DNA of 20,222 nucleotides from an uncultured Clostridium sp. (lineage in GTDB: Bacteria > Bacillota > Clostridia > Lachnospirales > Lachnospiraceae), in NCBI GenBank assembly GCA_900544905.1, contig UQXF01000064.1, positions 1 through 20,222 of the forward strand, in the 5' to 3' direction. The position numbers and the translations under genes are program-made. Below are positions 12,991-20,222 of this stretch, piece after piece. Under the pieces are notes generated by a model, which was not told the DNA's origin, did not search any database, and worked only from the letters and a program-made list of their open reading frames with translations. How positions within the stretch are numbered: the stretch's first letter is position 1; each line of letters begins with the position of its first letter.

Positions 12991-13078
12991 AAGAACTTAA
13001 AAATTTATTACTTACACAGTCTTAAAAAGAAGTTTTCATGACATATTATACAGTAAGGGGAAATTGGAGAATACGAAA

Positions 13079-13696
13079 ATGATAGATAAAATTGCATTTA
13101 TTATAATTGGATATTTATCCGGCAGTATTTTATATGCAAGAATATTTGGTTCCATGATAAAGGGGAAGGATATTATAAAGGAGAGCAGGGACCAGAATCC
13201 CGGTACGGCGAATGCTTTTATGCAGGGTGGTTTCTGGTGTGGAGCGCTGACACTGGTATTTGATATGCTGAAGGGATTTTTACCGGTATATTTGTATTTC
13301 CATTTTTCTTTCCCAAGGCAGTCTGAATGGCTCTGGCAGGCGCTTATTCTGGCAGCTCCGGTATATGGGCACATTTATCCGGTGTTTTACCATTTCCGGG
13401 GAGGAAAGGGAATTGCCACCACCTTCGGTTGCCTGCTGGGCTTGTTTCCCGATATAAAGGCGGCGGTTATTCTGGCATTTTTCTTTCTGTTCTTTTCGCT
13501 GGTACTGCGTGTAACACCGCATTTTTCCCGGACGATATGGACGTATGTGGCGGCGCTTTTAACCATGCGAATCCTGGGAATGGATTTATTTATGGTAATT
13601 GGCTTCTTATTTATTGTAATCGGAGTTTTTATCCGTTTATATACCAGTAAGGAAGAAAGGGAAAAATGCAGGGTGAGACTGTTATGGAAGCATTAA
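13079..13696 (+). CDS. PlsY-type acyl-phosphate:glycerol-3-phosphate acyltransferase, divergent
   Basis: A 205-residue, multi-helix membrane enzyme of the PlsY family, which acylates glycerol-3-phosphate at position 1 to start phospholipid synthesis. Motif 1 is GYLSGSI (residues 11-17), and motif 3 is GHIYPVFYHFRGGKG (97-111), close to canonical. Motif 2, normally GNxGATN, reads NPGTANAF (40-47), so the central loop differs from housekeeping PlsY. The ATG at 13079 has GGAGA eight bases upstream; the in-frame TTG at 13064 is unlikely. It overlaps the next gene by 13 bases, and the operon continues with a glycolipid synthase and cardiolipin synthase. It may be a second, specialised paralog rather than the essential PlsY (inference). 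Confidence 0.87.
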   Translation: MIDKIAFIIIGYLSGSILYARIFGSMIKGKDIIKESRDQNPGTANAFMQGGFWCGALTLVFDMLKGFLPVYLYFHFSFPRQSEWLWQALILAAPVYGHIYPVFYHFRGGKGIATTFGCLLGLFPDIKAAVILAFFFLFFSLVLRVTPHFSRTIWTYVAALLTMRILGMDLFMVIGFLFIVIGVFIRLYTSKEEREKCRVRLLWKH

Positions 13697-14808
13697 TTTT
13701 ATCATGTAGTACCGGAGGCGGACACAATGCAGCGGGAAATGCCATACGGGAAGAATTAGTAAGACGGGGGCACCAGGTGAGGGTGTTAGACCCGTATGCT
13801 TTGGTGAGTAAGGGGCTGGCGAAGCGCATTGGCGGTATTTATATCGGTATTGCCCAGAGAGCACCCCGTTTATTTGGATTCATCTATCTGTTAGGGGAGG
13901 GCTACAGAAGGCTGCCTTTTCAATCTCCTGTATATTTTGCCAACCGGAAAATTGCACTGCTGCTGGGACAGTATCTGAAGGAGCATCCGGTTGACGTTAT
14001 AGTTATGCCTCATCTGTTTCCGGCAGAGGTGATAACCTATATGAAAAGGAGCGGTATGCCGGTGCCGAAGACGGTTTTTATTGCCACGGATTATGCCTGT
14101 ATTCCTTTTACAGAGGAAACGGATTGTGATTACTATGTTATTCCCGGTAAAGAGCTGATACCGGAATTTTGCGGCAGGGGGATACCGGAGCATAAGCTGC
14201 TGCCGGCTGGAATACCGGTGAACGCTTCTTTTCTGGAGGATATACCGAAGGAGCAGGCAAAGCTTTTGCTGGGTCTGTCACCGGAAAAGCATTATATTCT
14301 GGTATCCGGTGGAAGCATTGGAGCGGGAAATTTAGAGCAGACAATCCGGCTTCTCTGTGAATATACGGAACATCAGGAGAAAGCGGAATGCATTGTAATC
14401 TGTGGGAACAATAAAAGACTTTACCGTAAGCTGGAGAGAAAAGCAAAAAAGGTAAGGGGGCTTCATATATTAAAGAGTACCAAAAAGATGCATCTTTATA
14501 TGAAAGCCTGCGATGTTTTCCTCTCGAAGCCGGGAGGATTGTCATCCACAGAGGCGGCAGCAGCAGGTGTTTCCCTGATACACATATCGCCAATTCCGGG
14601 GTGCGAAACTGCAAACCGGCGTTTTTTTGAAAAACATCATATGTGTATTGCAGTGAGGGATGAACGCAGGCAGCTGATTCCGGCAATACGGGATATAAAG
14701 AAAACCGCTGTAAAAAATGAAATGAGAAAGGCACAAAAAACCTATGTAAATGGTCGTGCCGGTATGGATATATGCGACTGGCTGGAAAAATGGGTATCTG
14801 GACAATAG
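13684..14808 (+). CDS. UgtP/MGDG-synthase-type diacylglycerol glycosyltransferase
   Basis: A 374-residue GT-B glycosyltransferase (family 28), peripheral to the membrane, that would transfer glucose or galactose from a UDP-sugar to diacylglycerol. The N-terminal MGDG-synthase domain opens with LILSCSTGGGHNAAGNAI (about residues 4-21); the C-terminal donor site is SKPGGLSSTEAAAAGV with the following IPGCETANRRFF (about 280-315). This matches UgtP and plant MGD proteins rather than MurG because of the STGGGHN opening. An alternative ATG at 13666 would add six residues; I prefer 13684 because GGTGAG precedes it by six bases and the family starts just before the first strand. It overlaps the PlsY gene and is followed after 27 bases by cardiolipin synthase. 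Confidence 0.9.
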   Translation: MEALILSCSTGGGHNAAGNAIREELVRRGHQVRVLDPYALVSKGLAKRIGGIYIGIAQRAPRLFGFIYLLGEGYRRLPFQSPVYFANRKIALLLGQYLKEHPVDVIVMPHLFPAEVITYMKRSGMPVPKTVFIATDYACIPFTEETDCDYYVIPGKELIPEFCGRGIPEHKLLPAGIPVNASFLEDIPKEQAKLLLGLSPEKHYILVSGGSIGAGNLEQTIRLLCEYTEHQEKAECIVICGNNKRLYRKLERKAKKVRGLHILKSTKKMHLYMKACDVFLSKPGGLSSTEAAAAGVSLIHISPIPGCETANRRFFEKHHMCIAVRDERRQLIPAIRDIKKTAVKNEMRKAQKTYVNGRAGMDICDWLEKWVSGQ

Positions 14809-14835
14809 TATGGTATACAGCAGGAGGAAGCGTTG

Positions 14836-16422
14836 ATGGAAAAAGAAGAAAGCATGGGAATGCATCTTTTGAGAAAGGGTAAGAAGGGATTAATCAATAT
14901 ACTGGTCAATATTGTGTTTAGTCGTCTGGGACTGATTCTGGTGCTGTTTCTGATACAGGCATTTATCCTGCTCAGTGCCTTTTTATGGTTCAGTGAATTT
15001 ATGCCGGAATATATGGGAATTTCTGTTGTATTTATAGTGATAATGGTACTGTATCTGTTTAACTGTGATTTTGATGCGGAAGTAAAGCTTACCTGGCTGA
15101 TGGTAATTATGCTGTTACCGGTATTCGGGACAATGCTTCTGCTCTATACACAGATTGAAATTGGACACCGTGCCATTAAGGTAAGACTGCAGCAGCTGAT
15201 AGAGGAGACAAGGGAGAGCATTCCACAGTCAGAGGAAGCCTTAAGGGGGCTGGCGGAGAAAAGTCCTGAGAGCGCAGAGCTGGCGCATTATATTGGGAGG
15301 ACGGGCTGTTATCCGGTGTACCGCAATACAGAGGTGACTTATTTCCCACTGGGAGAGGACAAATTCCAGGAGCTTTTAAAGCAGCTGAAAAAGGCGGAGC
15401 ACTTCATTTTTCTGGAATACTTCATTGTGGAGGAGGGGGTGATGTGGGGGAAGGTTCTGGAAATACTGGCAGAGAAGGCTGCGGAGGGAGTGGAAGTCAG
15501 AATGCTCTATGACGGCACCTGTGAGTTTTCCACCCTGCCCCATGATTATCCAAAACGGCTGCAGAAGCTGGGAATACAGTGTAAGATGTTTGCGCCGTTA
15601 AAACCCTTTGTATCGACATATTATAATTACCGGGACCATCGGAAAATACTGGTTATTGACGGGCATACTGCATTTAACGGCGGGATAAATCTGGCAGACC
15701 AGTATATTAACCGTGTGGAAAAACACGGACACTGGAAGGATACAGCGGTTATGCTGCAGGGAGAAGCGGCAGCCAGCTTTACACTGATGTTTTTGCAGAT
15801 GTGGAACCTGGATGAGAAGAAGACGGAATTTCAGAAATATTTGGACTGTTCAGCGGAGATGCAGCGGGATGCGAAGGGCTATATACTTCCCTTTGGGGAT
15901 TATCCCCTTGACCGGGATAAGGTGGGGGAACGGGTATACATGGATATTCTGAACCAGTCCCACAGATATGTTCATATAATGTCCCCATATCTGATTTTAG
16001 ACGGAGAAATGAAAGCGGCACTCCAGTTTGCGGCAGAGCGGGGAATTGATGTGAAGATTATTCTGCCGGGCATTCCAGACAAAAAGATTCCGTATGCTCT
16101 GGCAAAGACGCATTATGCGTCCCTTCTGAAATCGGGAGTGCAGATTTATGAGTATACGCCGGGGTTTGTCCATGCAAAGGTGTTTGTGAGTGATGACTGT
16201 AAGGCGGTGGTGGGTACGATTAATCTGGACTACCGGAGCTTTTATCACCATTTTGAATGTGCAACCTATATGTGCCATACACAGTGTATTTCGGATATTG
16301 AGAAGGACTTCCAGGATACGCTGGCAAAGTGCCGTAAGGTGACGAAGGAGACCATCCGCCGGGAAAAATGGACGATGAAGGTGACGGGCTGTATCGCAAA
16401 GACCATAGCGCCGCTGCTGTAA
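14836..16422 (+). CDS. cls: Cardiolipin synthase (phospholipase D superfamily)
   Basis: A 528-residue membrane enzyme that joins two phosphatidylglycerol molecules to form cardiolipin. Two or three N-terminal helices (about 22-52, 60-75 and 86-104) make up the PLDc_N membrane anchor. The two catalytic HKD motifs are intact: H268-x-K270-x4-D275 in DHRKILVIDG and H446-x-K448-x4-D453 in HAKVFVSDD, each followed by the usual GGIN or GTIN. Length is as expected for bacterial ClsA. ATG at 14836 lies eight bases after AGGAGG; the TTG directly before it is not needed. It ends the lipid operon. No strong hairpin follows, so the transcript may run toward 16454. Confidence 0.95.
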   Translation: MEKEESMGMHLLRKGKKGLINILVNIVFSRLGLILVLFLIQAFILLSAFLWFSEFMPEYMGISVVFIVIMVLYLFNCDFDAEVKLTWLMVIMLLPVFGTMLLLYTQIEIGHRAIKVRLQQLIEETRESIPQSEEALRGLAEKSPESAELAHYIGRTGCYPVYRNTEVTYFPLGEDKFQELLKQLKKAEHFIFLEYFIVEEGVMWGKVLEILAEKAAEGVEVRMLYDGTCEFSTLPHDYPKRLQKLGIQCKMFAPLKPFVSTYYNYRDHRKILVIDGHTAFNGGINLADQYINRVEKHGHWKDTAVMLQGEAAASFTLMFLQMWNLDEKKTEFQKYLDCSAEMQRDAKGYILPFGDYPLDRDKVGERVYMDILNQSHRYVHIMSPYLILDGEMKAALQFAAERGIDVKIILPGIPDKKIPYALAKTHYASLLKSGVQIYEYTPGFVHAKVFVSDDCKAVVGTINLDYRSFYHHFECATYMCHTQCISDIEKDFQDTLAKCRKVTKETIRREKWTMKVTGCIAKTIAPLL

Positions 16423-16453
16423 GCTTATTGAGAAAATATAATAAAAAAGCACC

Positions 16454-16482
16454 TTGTAACATTTTGAGCCAGGCATTATACT
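16454..16482 (+). promoter_or_regulatory. Promoter of DUF3877-ZIP
   Basis: TTGTAA -35 (16454-16459), 17-bp spacer, TATACT -10 (16477-16482). A short inverted repeat AGCCAG/CTGGTT (16467-16472 and 16486-16491) straddles the -10. Confidence 0.6.
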
Positions 16483-16534
16483 GTAACTGGTTAAAACATA
16501 CTTATGTAATAGGTTTGGAGGAAAAGGTGAAAAT

Positions 16535-17068
16535 ATGAATTATAAAAAGCTGGAGCAAAATATTATAGATGCCATCGAGGAACAGCAGTTAAAGCTGGGC
16601 TATTTAAAAGAAACGGTGAGACTGTATTATCCCCTGTCATCCTTAAACCGTTTTCTTGGAACAGACTGCGGAGCAGAGGAAATGAAGCAGAGGCTGCAGG
16701 CTTTTGTGGAGGAAACAGGGGAACGTCTTGGAGAAGTAGAAATCACCAATAAGAGAGAACGGTTTTGTATAGCAGTACCCCCGGATGGGGCAGAATATAT
16801 TCATAACCATATGGATGCAGAGGGCTTTCTTGCGGATTTGGTTGAGACAGTAAGAAGACACGGTGCTGCTCTGGAAGAGGTGCTTGACCAATTTTACAGG
16901 CATTCAGACCAGGTTCATGTGGAGAAAATGGATAACGGAGAATTTGATTATCTGGTCTATTTTGAAAATGGGGAACCGGACAGCTACCGGTACTGTATTT
17001 CGGTAGAAGCGGAGCATGTGATTTATCACCGGTATACAATAGAAGATTATGAAGAGTTTGGCTTTTAG
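16535..17068 (+). CDS. DUF3877 family protein
   Basis: A 177-residue soluble protein that I recognise as DUF3877, from the opening MNYKKLEQNIIDAIEEQQLK and the LGYLKETVRLYYPLSSLNRFL segment (about 21-41). No catalytic motif is obvious. The middle is an alpha/beta region with FCIAVPPDGAEYIH (about 72-85), and the C terminus is acidic (TIEDYEEFGF). Function unknown; members are confined, as far as I recall, to Clostridia. GGAGGAAAAGGTG precedes the start. The ZIP transporter follows after 15 bases, so the two are co-transcribed, which could hint at a metal-linked job, but nothing in the protein confirms it. Confidence 0.82.
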   Translation: MNYKKLEQNIIDAIEEQQLKLGYLKETVRLYYPLSSLNRFLGTDCGAEEMKQRLQAFVEETGERLGEVEITNKRERFCIAVPPDGAEYIHNHMDAEGFLADLVETVRRHGAALEEVLDQFYRHSDQVHVEKMDNGEFDYLVYFENGEPDSYRYCISVEAEHVIYHRYTIEDYEEFGF

Positions 17069-17083
17069 AGATAAGGAGAATAT

Positions 17084-17839
17084 ATGAGGATAATATTGTT
17101 AACGGCGCTGGGGGTAGGCGGCGCCACCATAATCGGAGCTCTGATTGGTTTTTTCTTTCACAATGTATCCCACAGAGTAAATGATATCATTTTGAGCTTT
17201 GCGGCGGGAATTATGCTGGCGGCGGCGGTAATGGGACTGATTCTGCCTGCCGTAGATGCTGTGGGCAGTGGTAGAATATGGCTGCCGGTGGCAGGGATTT
17301 TTGCCGGCGCATTGTTTTTGAATGCCATGGACAGGGTGACGCCCCATTTACACAAGCTGTCGGGAGTGGATATCGAGACACATGAACACAATAAGAATCT
17401 GGACGGAGCGCTGCTCTTTATGCTGGCAGTTGCAATACACAACCTGCCAGAGGGCATGGCAGCGGGAGTTGGTTTTGCCGGGGAGGATATTCATGCCGCA
17501 CTGACTGTGGCGGTGGGAATTGCCCTGCAGAACATTCCGGAGGGAATTATCACTGTGTCGCCGCTGGTGATGGCAGGTGTGAAGAGAAGCCGGGCATTTC
17601 TTCTGGCGGCAGTTACCGGTCTGATTGAAGTGGTGGGAACCTTTATCGGCTTCTATGTGGCGGCGGTATCGGAGCATATTCTTCCCTTTGCCCTTGCATT
17701 TGCAGGAGGGACAATGCTGTATATCATCAGCGATGAAATGATACCGGAAACCCATAGTCATGGTTATGAGAGGGCGGCAACTTATTCCCTGCTGACGGGC
17801 TTCGTGGTGATGCTGGTTATGGATGTGCTGATAGGCTGA
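17084..17839 (+). CDS. ZIP-family divalent metal transporter (GufA-like)
   Basis: A 251-residue inner-membrane transporter with about eight helices that moves zinc or other divalent metals into the cytoplasm. The binuclear metal site is seen as HNLPEG (119-124) in helix 4 and QNIPEG (149-154) in helix 5; glutamine in place of histidine in the second is typical of the GufA branch. A histidine-bearing loop (TPHLHKL, then ETHEH, about 86-102) could bind metal on the surface. AAGGAG precedes the ATG. Second gene after DUF3877. The window therefore encodes both a metal importer and, at 2986, an exporter, under separate promoters. Confidence 0.94.
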   Translation: MRIILLTALGVGGATIIGALIGFFFHNVSHRVNDIILSFAAGIMLAAAVMGLILPAVDAVGSGRIWLPVAGIFAGALFLNAMDRVTPHLHKLSGVDIETHEHNKNLDGALLFMLAVAIHNLPEGMAAGVGFAGEDIHAALTVAVGIALQNIPEGIITVSPLVMAGVKRSRAFLLAAVTGLIEVVGTFIGFYVAAVSEHILPFALAFAGGTMLYIISDEMIPETHSHGYERAATYSLLTGFVVMLVMDVLIG

Positions 17840-17851
17840 TGTATTTTAGGC

Positions 17852-17879
17852 TTGTATTATTCAAAAAAACTGTTATAAT
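17852..17879 (+). promoter_or_regulatory. Promoter of the radical-SAM/TIGR03915 pair
   Basis: TTGTAT -35 (17852-17857), 16-bp spacer, perfect TATAAT -10 (17874-17879) with a TGT extension. The LexA-like box abuts the -10. Confidence 0.72.
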
Positions 17880-17893
17880 AGAACATATATTCG
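17880..17893 (+). promoter_or_regulatory. LexA/DinR-like box at the transcription start
   Basis: AGAACATATATTCG matches 12 of 14 positions of the B. subtilis optimum CGAACATATGTTCG; one half site (GAAC) is perfect, the other has one change (ATTC for GTTC). It directly follows the -10 and covers +1, the expected place for a repressor. The downstream genes are predicted DNA-repair proteins, which supports the reading. Confidence 0.5.
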
Positions 17894-17929
17894 AGAACTG
17901 ATGTTTGGATAACGGAAATGGAGAATGTT

Positions 17930-19396
17930 ATGACAGTTGTGAATGATTTATCCATGGAGGAGAAGCTTACCATTTTATCAGATGCGGCAAAGTATGATGT
18001 TGCCTGTACCTCCAGCGGTGTGGAGCGCAAGGGAAAACCGGATGCAATGGGCAATACTGCAGCCTGCGGAATCTGTCACAGCTTTGCGGCGGATGGAAGG
18101 TGCATTTCCCTGCTGAAGATTTTATATACCAACGAATGTATCTATGACTGCAAATACTGTCTGAACCGGAGCTCCAATGATACTCTTAGGACTTCTTTTA
18201 CTCCGGAGGAGGTATGTGAACTGACCATGCAGTTTTACCGGCGCAATTATATTGAAGGTCTGTTTTTGAGCTCCGGTATCCGGAAGAATCCTACCCAGAC
18301 AATGGAGGAGATTTATATTGCCCTGCATCTTCTCCGGGAGGTTCACCATTTTAACGGTTATATCCATGTGAAGGCGATACCCGGGGCGGACCCCCGGATT
18401 ATTGAGATGGTGGGCTTTTTGGCAGACCGTATGAGCACCAATTTAGAGCTTCCCACAGCGGCAGGGCTGAAGGAGCTGGCTCCTAACAAAACCAGACAGA
18501 CAATACTGGCGCCTATGAGACAGATTCAGAAGGGGATTGGCTTTGGGAACAAGAGCGGAATACACAGAATTGGTACAGCTTCCGGTTCAGCAAATAAGGA
18601 TGGCTGGGGAATTGCGCCGCTGGAAGCCCCGGATAATGGCAGTAAGAGGGATGTATTGCTGCGTCATGGTCAATCTGCTTTGCTGGAGAAGCAGATGGAA
18701 GACAGCCGGATAGCACTTTTACCCCGTAGCCGGAGTAATTTTGTCCCGGCGGGGCAGAGCACCCAGATGATAGTGGGGGCAACTCCGGAGAATGATTACC
18801 AGGTTCTCACGGTGGCACAGGCATTATACAGACAGTATGACTTAAAAAGAGTATTTTATTCTGCCTATGTAGCGTTGAATGAGGACAGTAATCTGCCGGC
18901 TTTGGGAACGAAGCCCCCGCTATTGCGGGAACACAGGTTGTATCAGGCTGACTGGCTGCTGCGCTTTTACGGCTTTGAAGCGGGAGAATTGTTGTCGGAA
19001 GACCGTCCCAACTTTAACGTGTATTTGGACCCCAAGTGTGAATGGGCATTGCGGCACCTGGAATATTTTCCTGTGGAAATCAATAGCGCATCCTATGAAA
19101 TGCTGTTGCGGATTCCGGGAGTCGGGGTAAAATCGGCAAGGCGCATACTGATGGCAAGGAAGAGTACCAGGCTGGATTTTGACGGTCTGAAAAGAATCGG
19201 TGTGGTATTGAAACGAGCTCATTATTTTATCACCTGTAATGGCAGGATGATGTATCAGACAAAGATTGATGAGGACTATATTACAAGAAGAATACTGGAG
19301 CTGGACAGGAAAAAGAACTGGGAGCTGGAGTACAACACAACCTTTAAACAGCTGTCCTTATTTGATGACACCATGGCATCAGCCATCAGTCCTTGA
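17930..19396 (+). CDS. Putative DNA modification/repair radical SAM protein (TIGR03916-like)
   Basis: A 488-residue cytosolic iron-sulfur enzyme. The radical SAM cluster motif CX3CX2C is C70-IYD-C74-KY-C77, binding a 4Fe-4S cluster that cleaves S-adenosylmethionine. Just ahead are C46-x2-C49 and C58 (GICH...GRC), family-typical extra cysteines that might hold another metal site. Near the C terminus, IPGVGVKSARRIL (about 395-407) is a helix-hairpin-helix, a DNA-binding element. The start at 17930 has GGAG six bases upstream; an ATG at 17918 has none. The neighbour 14 bases downstream is its usual partner, TIGR03915. Family function in DNA modification or repair is a database-level prediction; the reaction is not known to me. 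LexA-like box at the promoter. Confidence 0.88.
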   Translation: MTVVNDLSMEEKLTILSDAAKYDVACTSSGVERKGKPDAMGNTAACGICHSFAADGRCISLLKILYTNECIYDCKYCLNRSSNDTLRTSFTPEEVCELTMQFYRRNYIEGLFLSSGIRKNPTQTMEEIYIALHLLREVHHFNGYIHVKAIPGADPRIIEMVGFLADRMSTNLELPTAAGLKELAPNKTRQTILAPMRQIQKGIGFGNKSGIHRIGTASGSANKDGWGIAPLEAPDNGSKRDVLLRHGQSALLEKQMEDSRIALLPRSRSNFVPAGQSTQMIVGATPENDYQVLTVAQALYRQYDLKRVFYSAYVALNEDSNLPALGTKPPLLREHRLYQADWLLRFYGFEAGELLSEDRPNFNVYLDPKCEWALRHLEYFPVEINSASYEMLLRIPGVGVKSARRILMARKSTRLDFDGLKRIGVVLKRAHYFITCNGRMMYQTKIDEDYITRRILELDRKKNWELEYNTTFKQLSLFDDTMASAISP

Positions 19397-19410
19397 GGGA
19401 GGGATAAGCT

Positions 19411-20173
19411 ATGGAGAATCAGATTATTTATCTATGTGAGGATACGCCGGATGGAATTTTTACGGCGGTTTATGATGCCTGGGCGGCACACATACCGGAT
19501 GACAGATTGTCTATACAGCAGGAGCGGTATCATGAAATGCAGCTCTTTGCAGATTATGTTTATGTACAGACAGATTTGGAGAAGGCGGTTAAGGTTGCGC
19601 GCTCCGTCAGAGCTAAAATCGGACAGGAGGCTTACGACATGATATACAAGGCGTCCCTGTCTTATGAAAAGGATAAAATTGACACAATCTACCGTTTTTT
19701 AAAGCTGGGCTTCCGTTACAGGAGCCGTGTGGTGGAGATGCATGGGAATGACACCGTGTGCAGGCTGTATGAGCTTGGAAGAAATGTAGGGAATGAAGCC
19801 CATTCCTTTCGTGAATTTGTGCGGTTCCATGAATCAGAGGAGGGGATTCTGATTTCCCGAATCCGCCCCAAAAACCAGGTGCTGCCCATACTGGCATATC
19901 ATTTTTCAGACCGGTTTCCGGAAGAGCATTTTGTGATTTTGGATGAGGTTCATGAGATGGGGTTATTTCATGAAAAAGGGCGGCAGTGGTACCTGGCACC
20001 CCTTGATAAGACAGCACTTGACAGAATATGGGCATACAGGCATATCTCCGAATACGAGGAATTGTGGAAAACGTTTTTTCGGACAATTGCCATTGAGGAG
20101 AGGAGAAATTATAAGTGTCAAAGAAATATGTGCGCTCTGCGTTACCGGGATTATATGGTGGAATTTAATGTGT
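19411..20173 (+). CDS. TIGR03915 / DUF4130-type DNA metabolism protein, 3' end cut off
   Basis: A frame open from ATG 19411 (GAGGGAGGGA just upstream) to the end of genomic sequence, about 254 residues without a stop. Recognised as the TIGR03915 family by the opening YLCEDTPDGIFTAVYDAW (about 7-24), the VARSVRAKIG region, and RTIAIEERRNYKCQRNMCALRYRDYM near the end. Family members are about this long, so only a few residues are missing. Partner of the radical SAM gene upstream. From memory, in other bacteria this domain is fused to a uracil-DNA-glycosylase-like domain, hence the presumed role in DNA repair. The reading frame continues artificially through the adapter to 20222, giving a false tail beginning SVSYTHLRAHE. 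Confidence 0.85.
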
Positions 20174-20222
20174 CTGTCTCTTATACACATCTCCGAGCCC
20201 ACGAGACTCGACGTCATCTCGT
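20174..20222 (+). other. Nextera Read 2 / i7 adapter (not genomic)
   Basis: CTGTCTCTTATACACATCT (20174-20192) is the reverse mosaic end, CCGAGCCCACGAGAC (20193-20207) the Read 2 adapter, TCGACGTC (20208-20215) reads as a standard i7 index, and ATCTCGT (20216-20222) begins the P7 sequence. Confidence 0.98.

Noticed and set aside
19963..20217. Minus-strand reading frame starting MTSSLVGSEMCIRDR
   Set aside because: Its start and first residues are encoded by the Nextera adapter, and the rest is antisense to the TIGR03915 gene.
1..20222. Phage, plasmid, CRISPR or known anti-phage defence genes
   Set aside because: None recognised in any frame; all confident genes are metabolic, transport, regulatory or DNA-metabolism genes of chromosomal type.

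Overview
The window is an assembled contig rather than a clean genomic slice. Bases 1-48 and 20174-20222 are Illumina Nextera adapters with sample indexes, so genomic sequence is 49-20173 and the last gene is cut by the end of the insert. Gene content points to a gut-type member of the Lachnospiraceae/Clostridia. The supporting signs are strong Shine-Dalgarno sites, AT-rich promoters, short-chain flavodoxin, DUF3793 and DUF3877 proteins, a PlsY acyltransferase, a LexA/DinR-like box of the Bacillus/Clostridium type, and the radical-SAM/TIGR03915 DNA-metabolism pair. No rRNA, tRNA, CRISPR array, transposase, integrase or phage gene was seen. This looks like chromosomal backbone carrying several small, locally regulated operons.

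Layout. (1) 188-2557: a LysR regulator diverges from a flavodoxin, cupin and carboxymuconolactone-decarboxylase-like operon. A shared palindrome lies between them and a strong hairpin terminator ends the operon. (2) 2641-4854: a heavy-metal efflux unit with a stand-alone HMA protein and a Zn/Cd/Pb-type P1B ATPase, behind a textbook promoter with an ArsR/SmtB-like operator. (3) 4913-5186, minus strand: a 76-residue three-helix membrane protein whose promoter carries a LexA/DinR-like box. (4) 5260-5745: a 79-residue conserved hypothetical protein behind a leader with a 24-bp hairpin. (5) 5749-7087: DUF3793 and a short-chain flavodoxin. (6) 7115-8688: enolase behind a structured leader. Promoters (5) and (6) carry the same GTTAG-N6-CTAAC palindrome just downstream of the -10 box. 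(7) 8739-11483: nitroreductase, HAD phosphatase and MATE exporter. (8) 11461-12955, minus strand: a TetR regulator and a TauE/SafE exporter, whose end overlaps the MATE gene tail to tail. (9) 12981-16422: a membrane-lipid operon with PlsY-like acyltransferase, UgtP/MGDG-type glycosyltransferase and cardiolipin synthase. (10) 16454-17839: DUF3877 and a ZIP metal transporter. (11) 17852-20173: radical SAM protein and TIGR03915 partner, with a LexA-like box over the predicted transcription start.

Themes are metal handling (P-type ATPase, ZIP, and a flavodoxin that probably stands in for ferredoxin), redox and electrophile defence (flavodoxins, nitroreductase, CMD/cupin), envelope lipids, and a probable DNA-damage response. 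The two signals most worth following are the repeated GTTAG-N6-CTAAC operator linking flavodoxin and enolase, and the LexA-like boxes at the radical-SAM pair and the small membrane protein. No intergenic stretch exceeds 300 bases. The longest are 5144-5433, 7011-7291, 5674-5939 and 12815-13078, and their contents are described in the feature entries.
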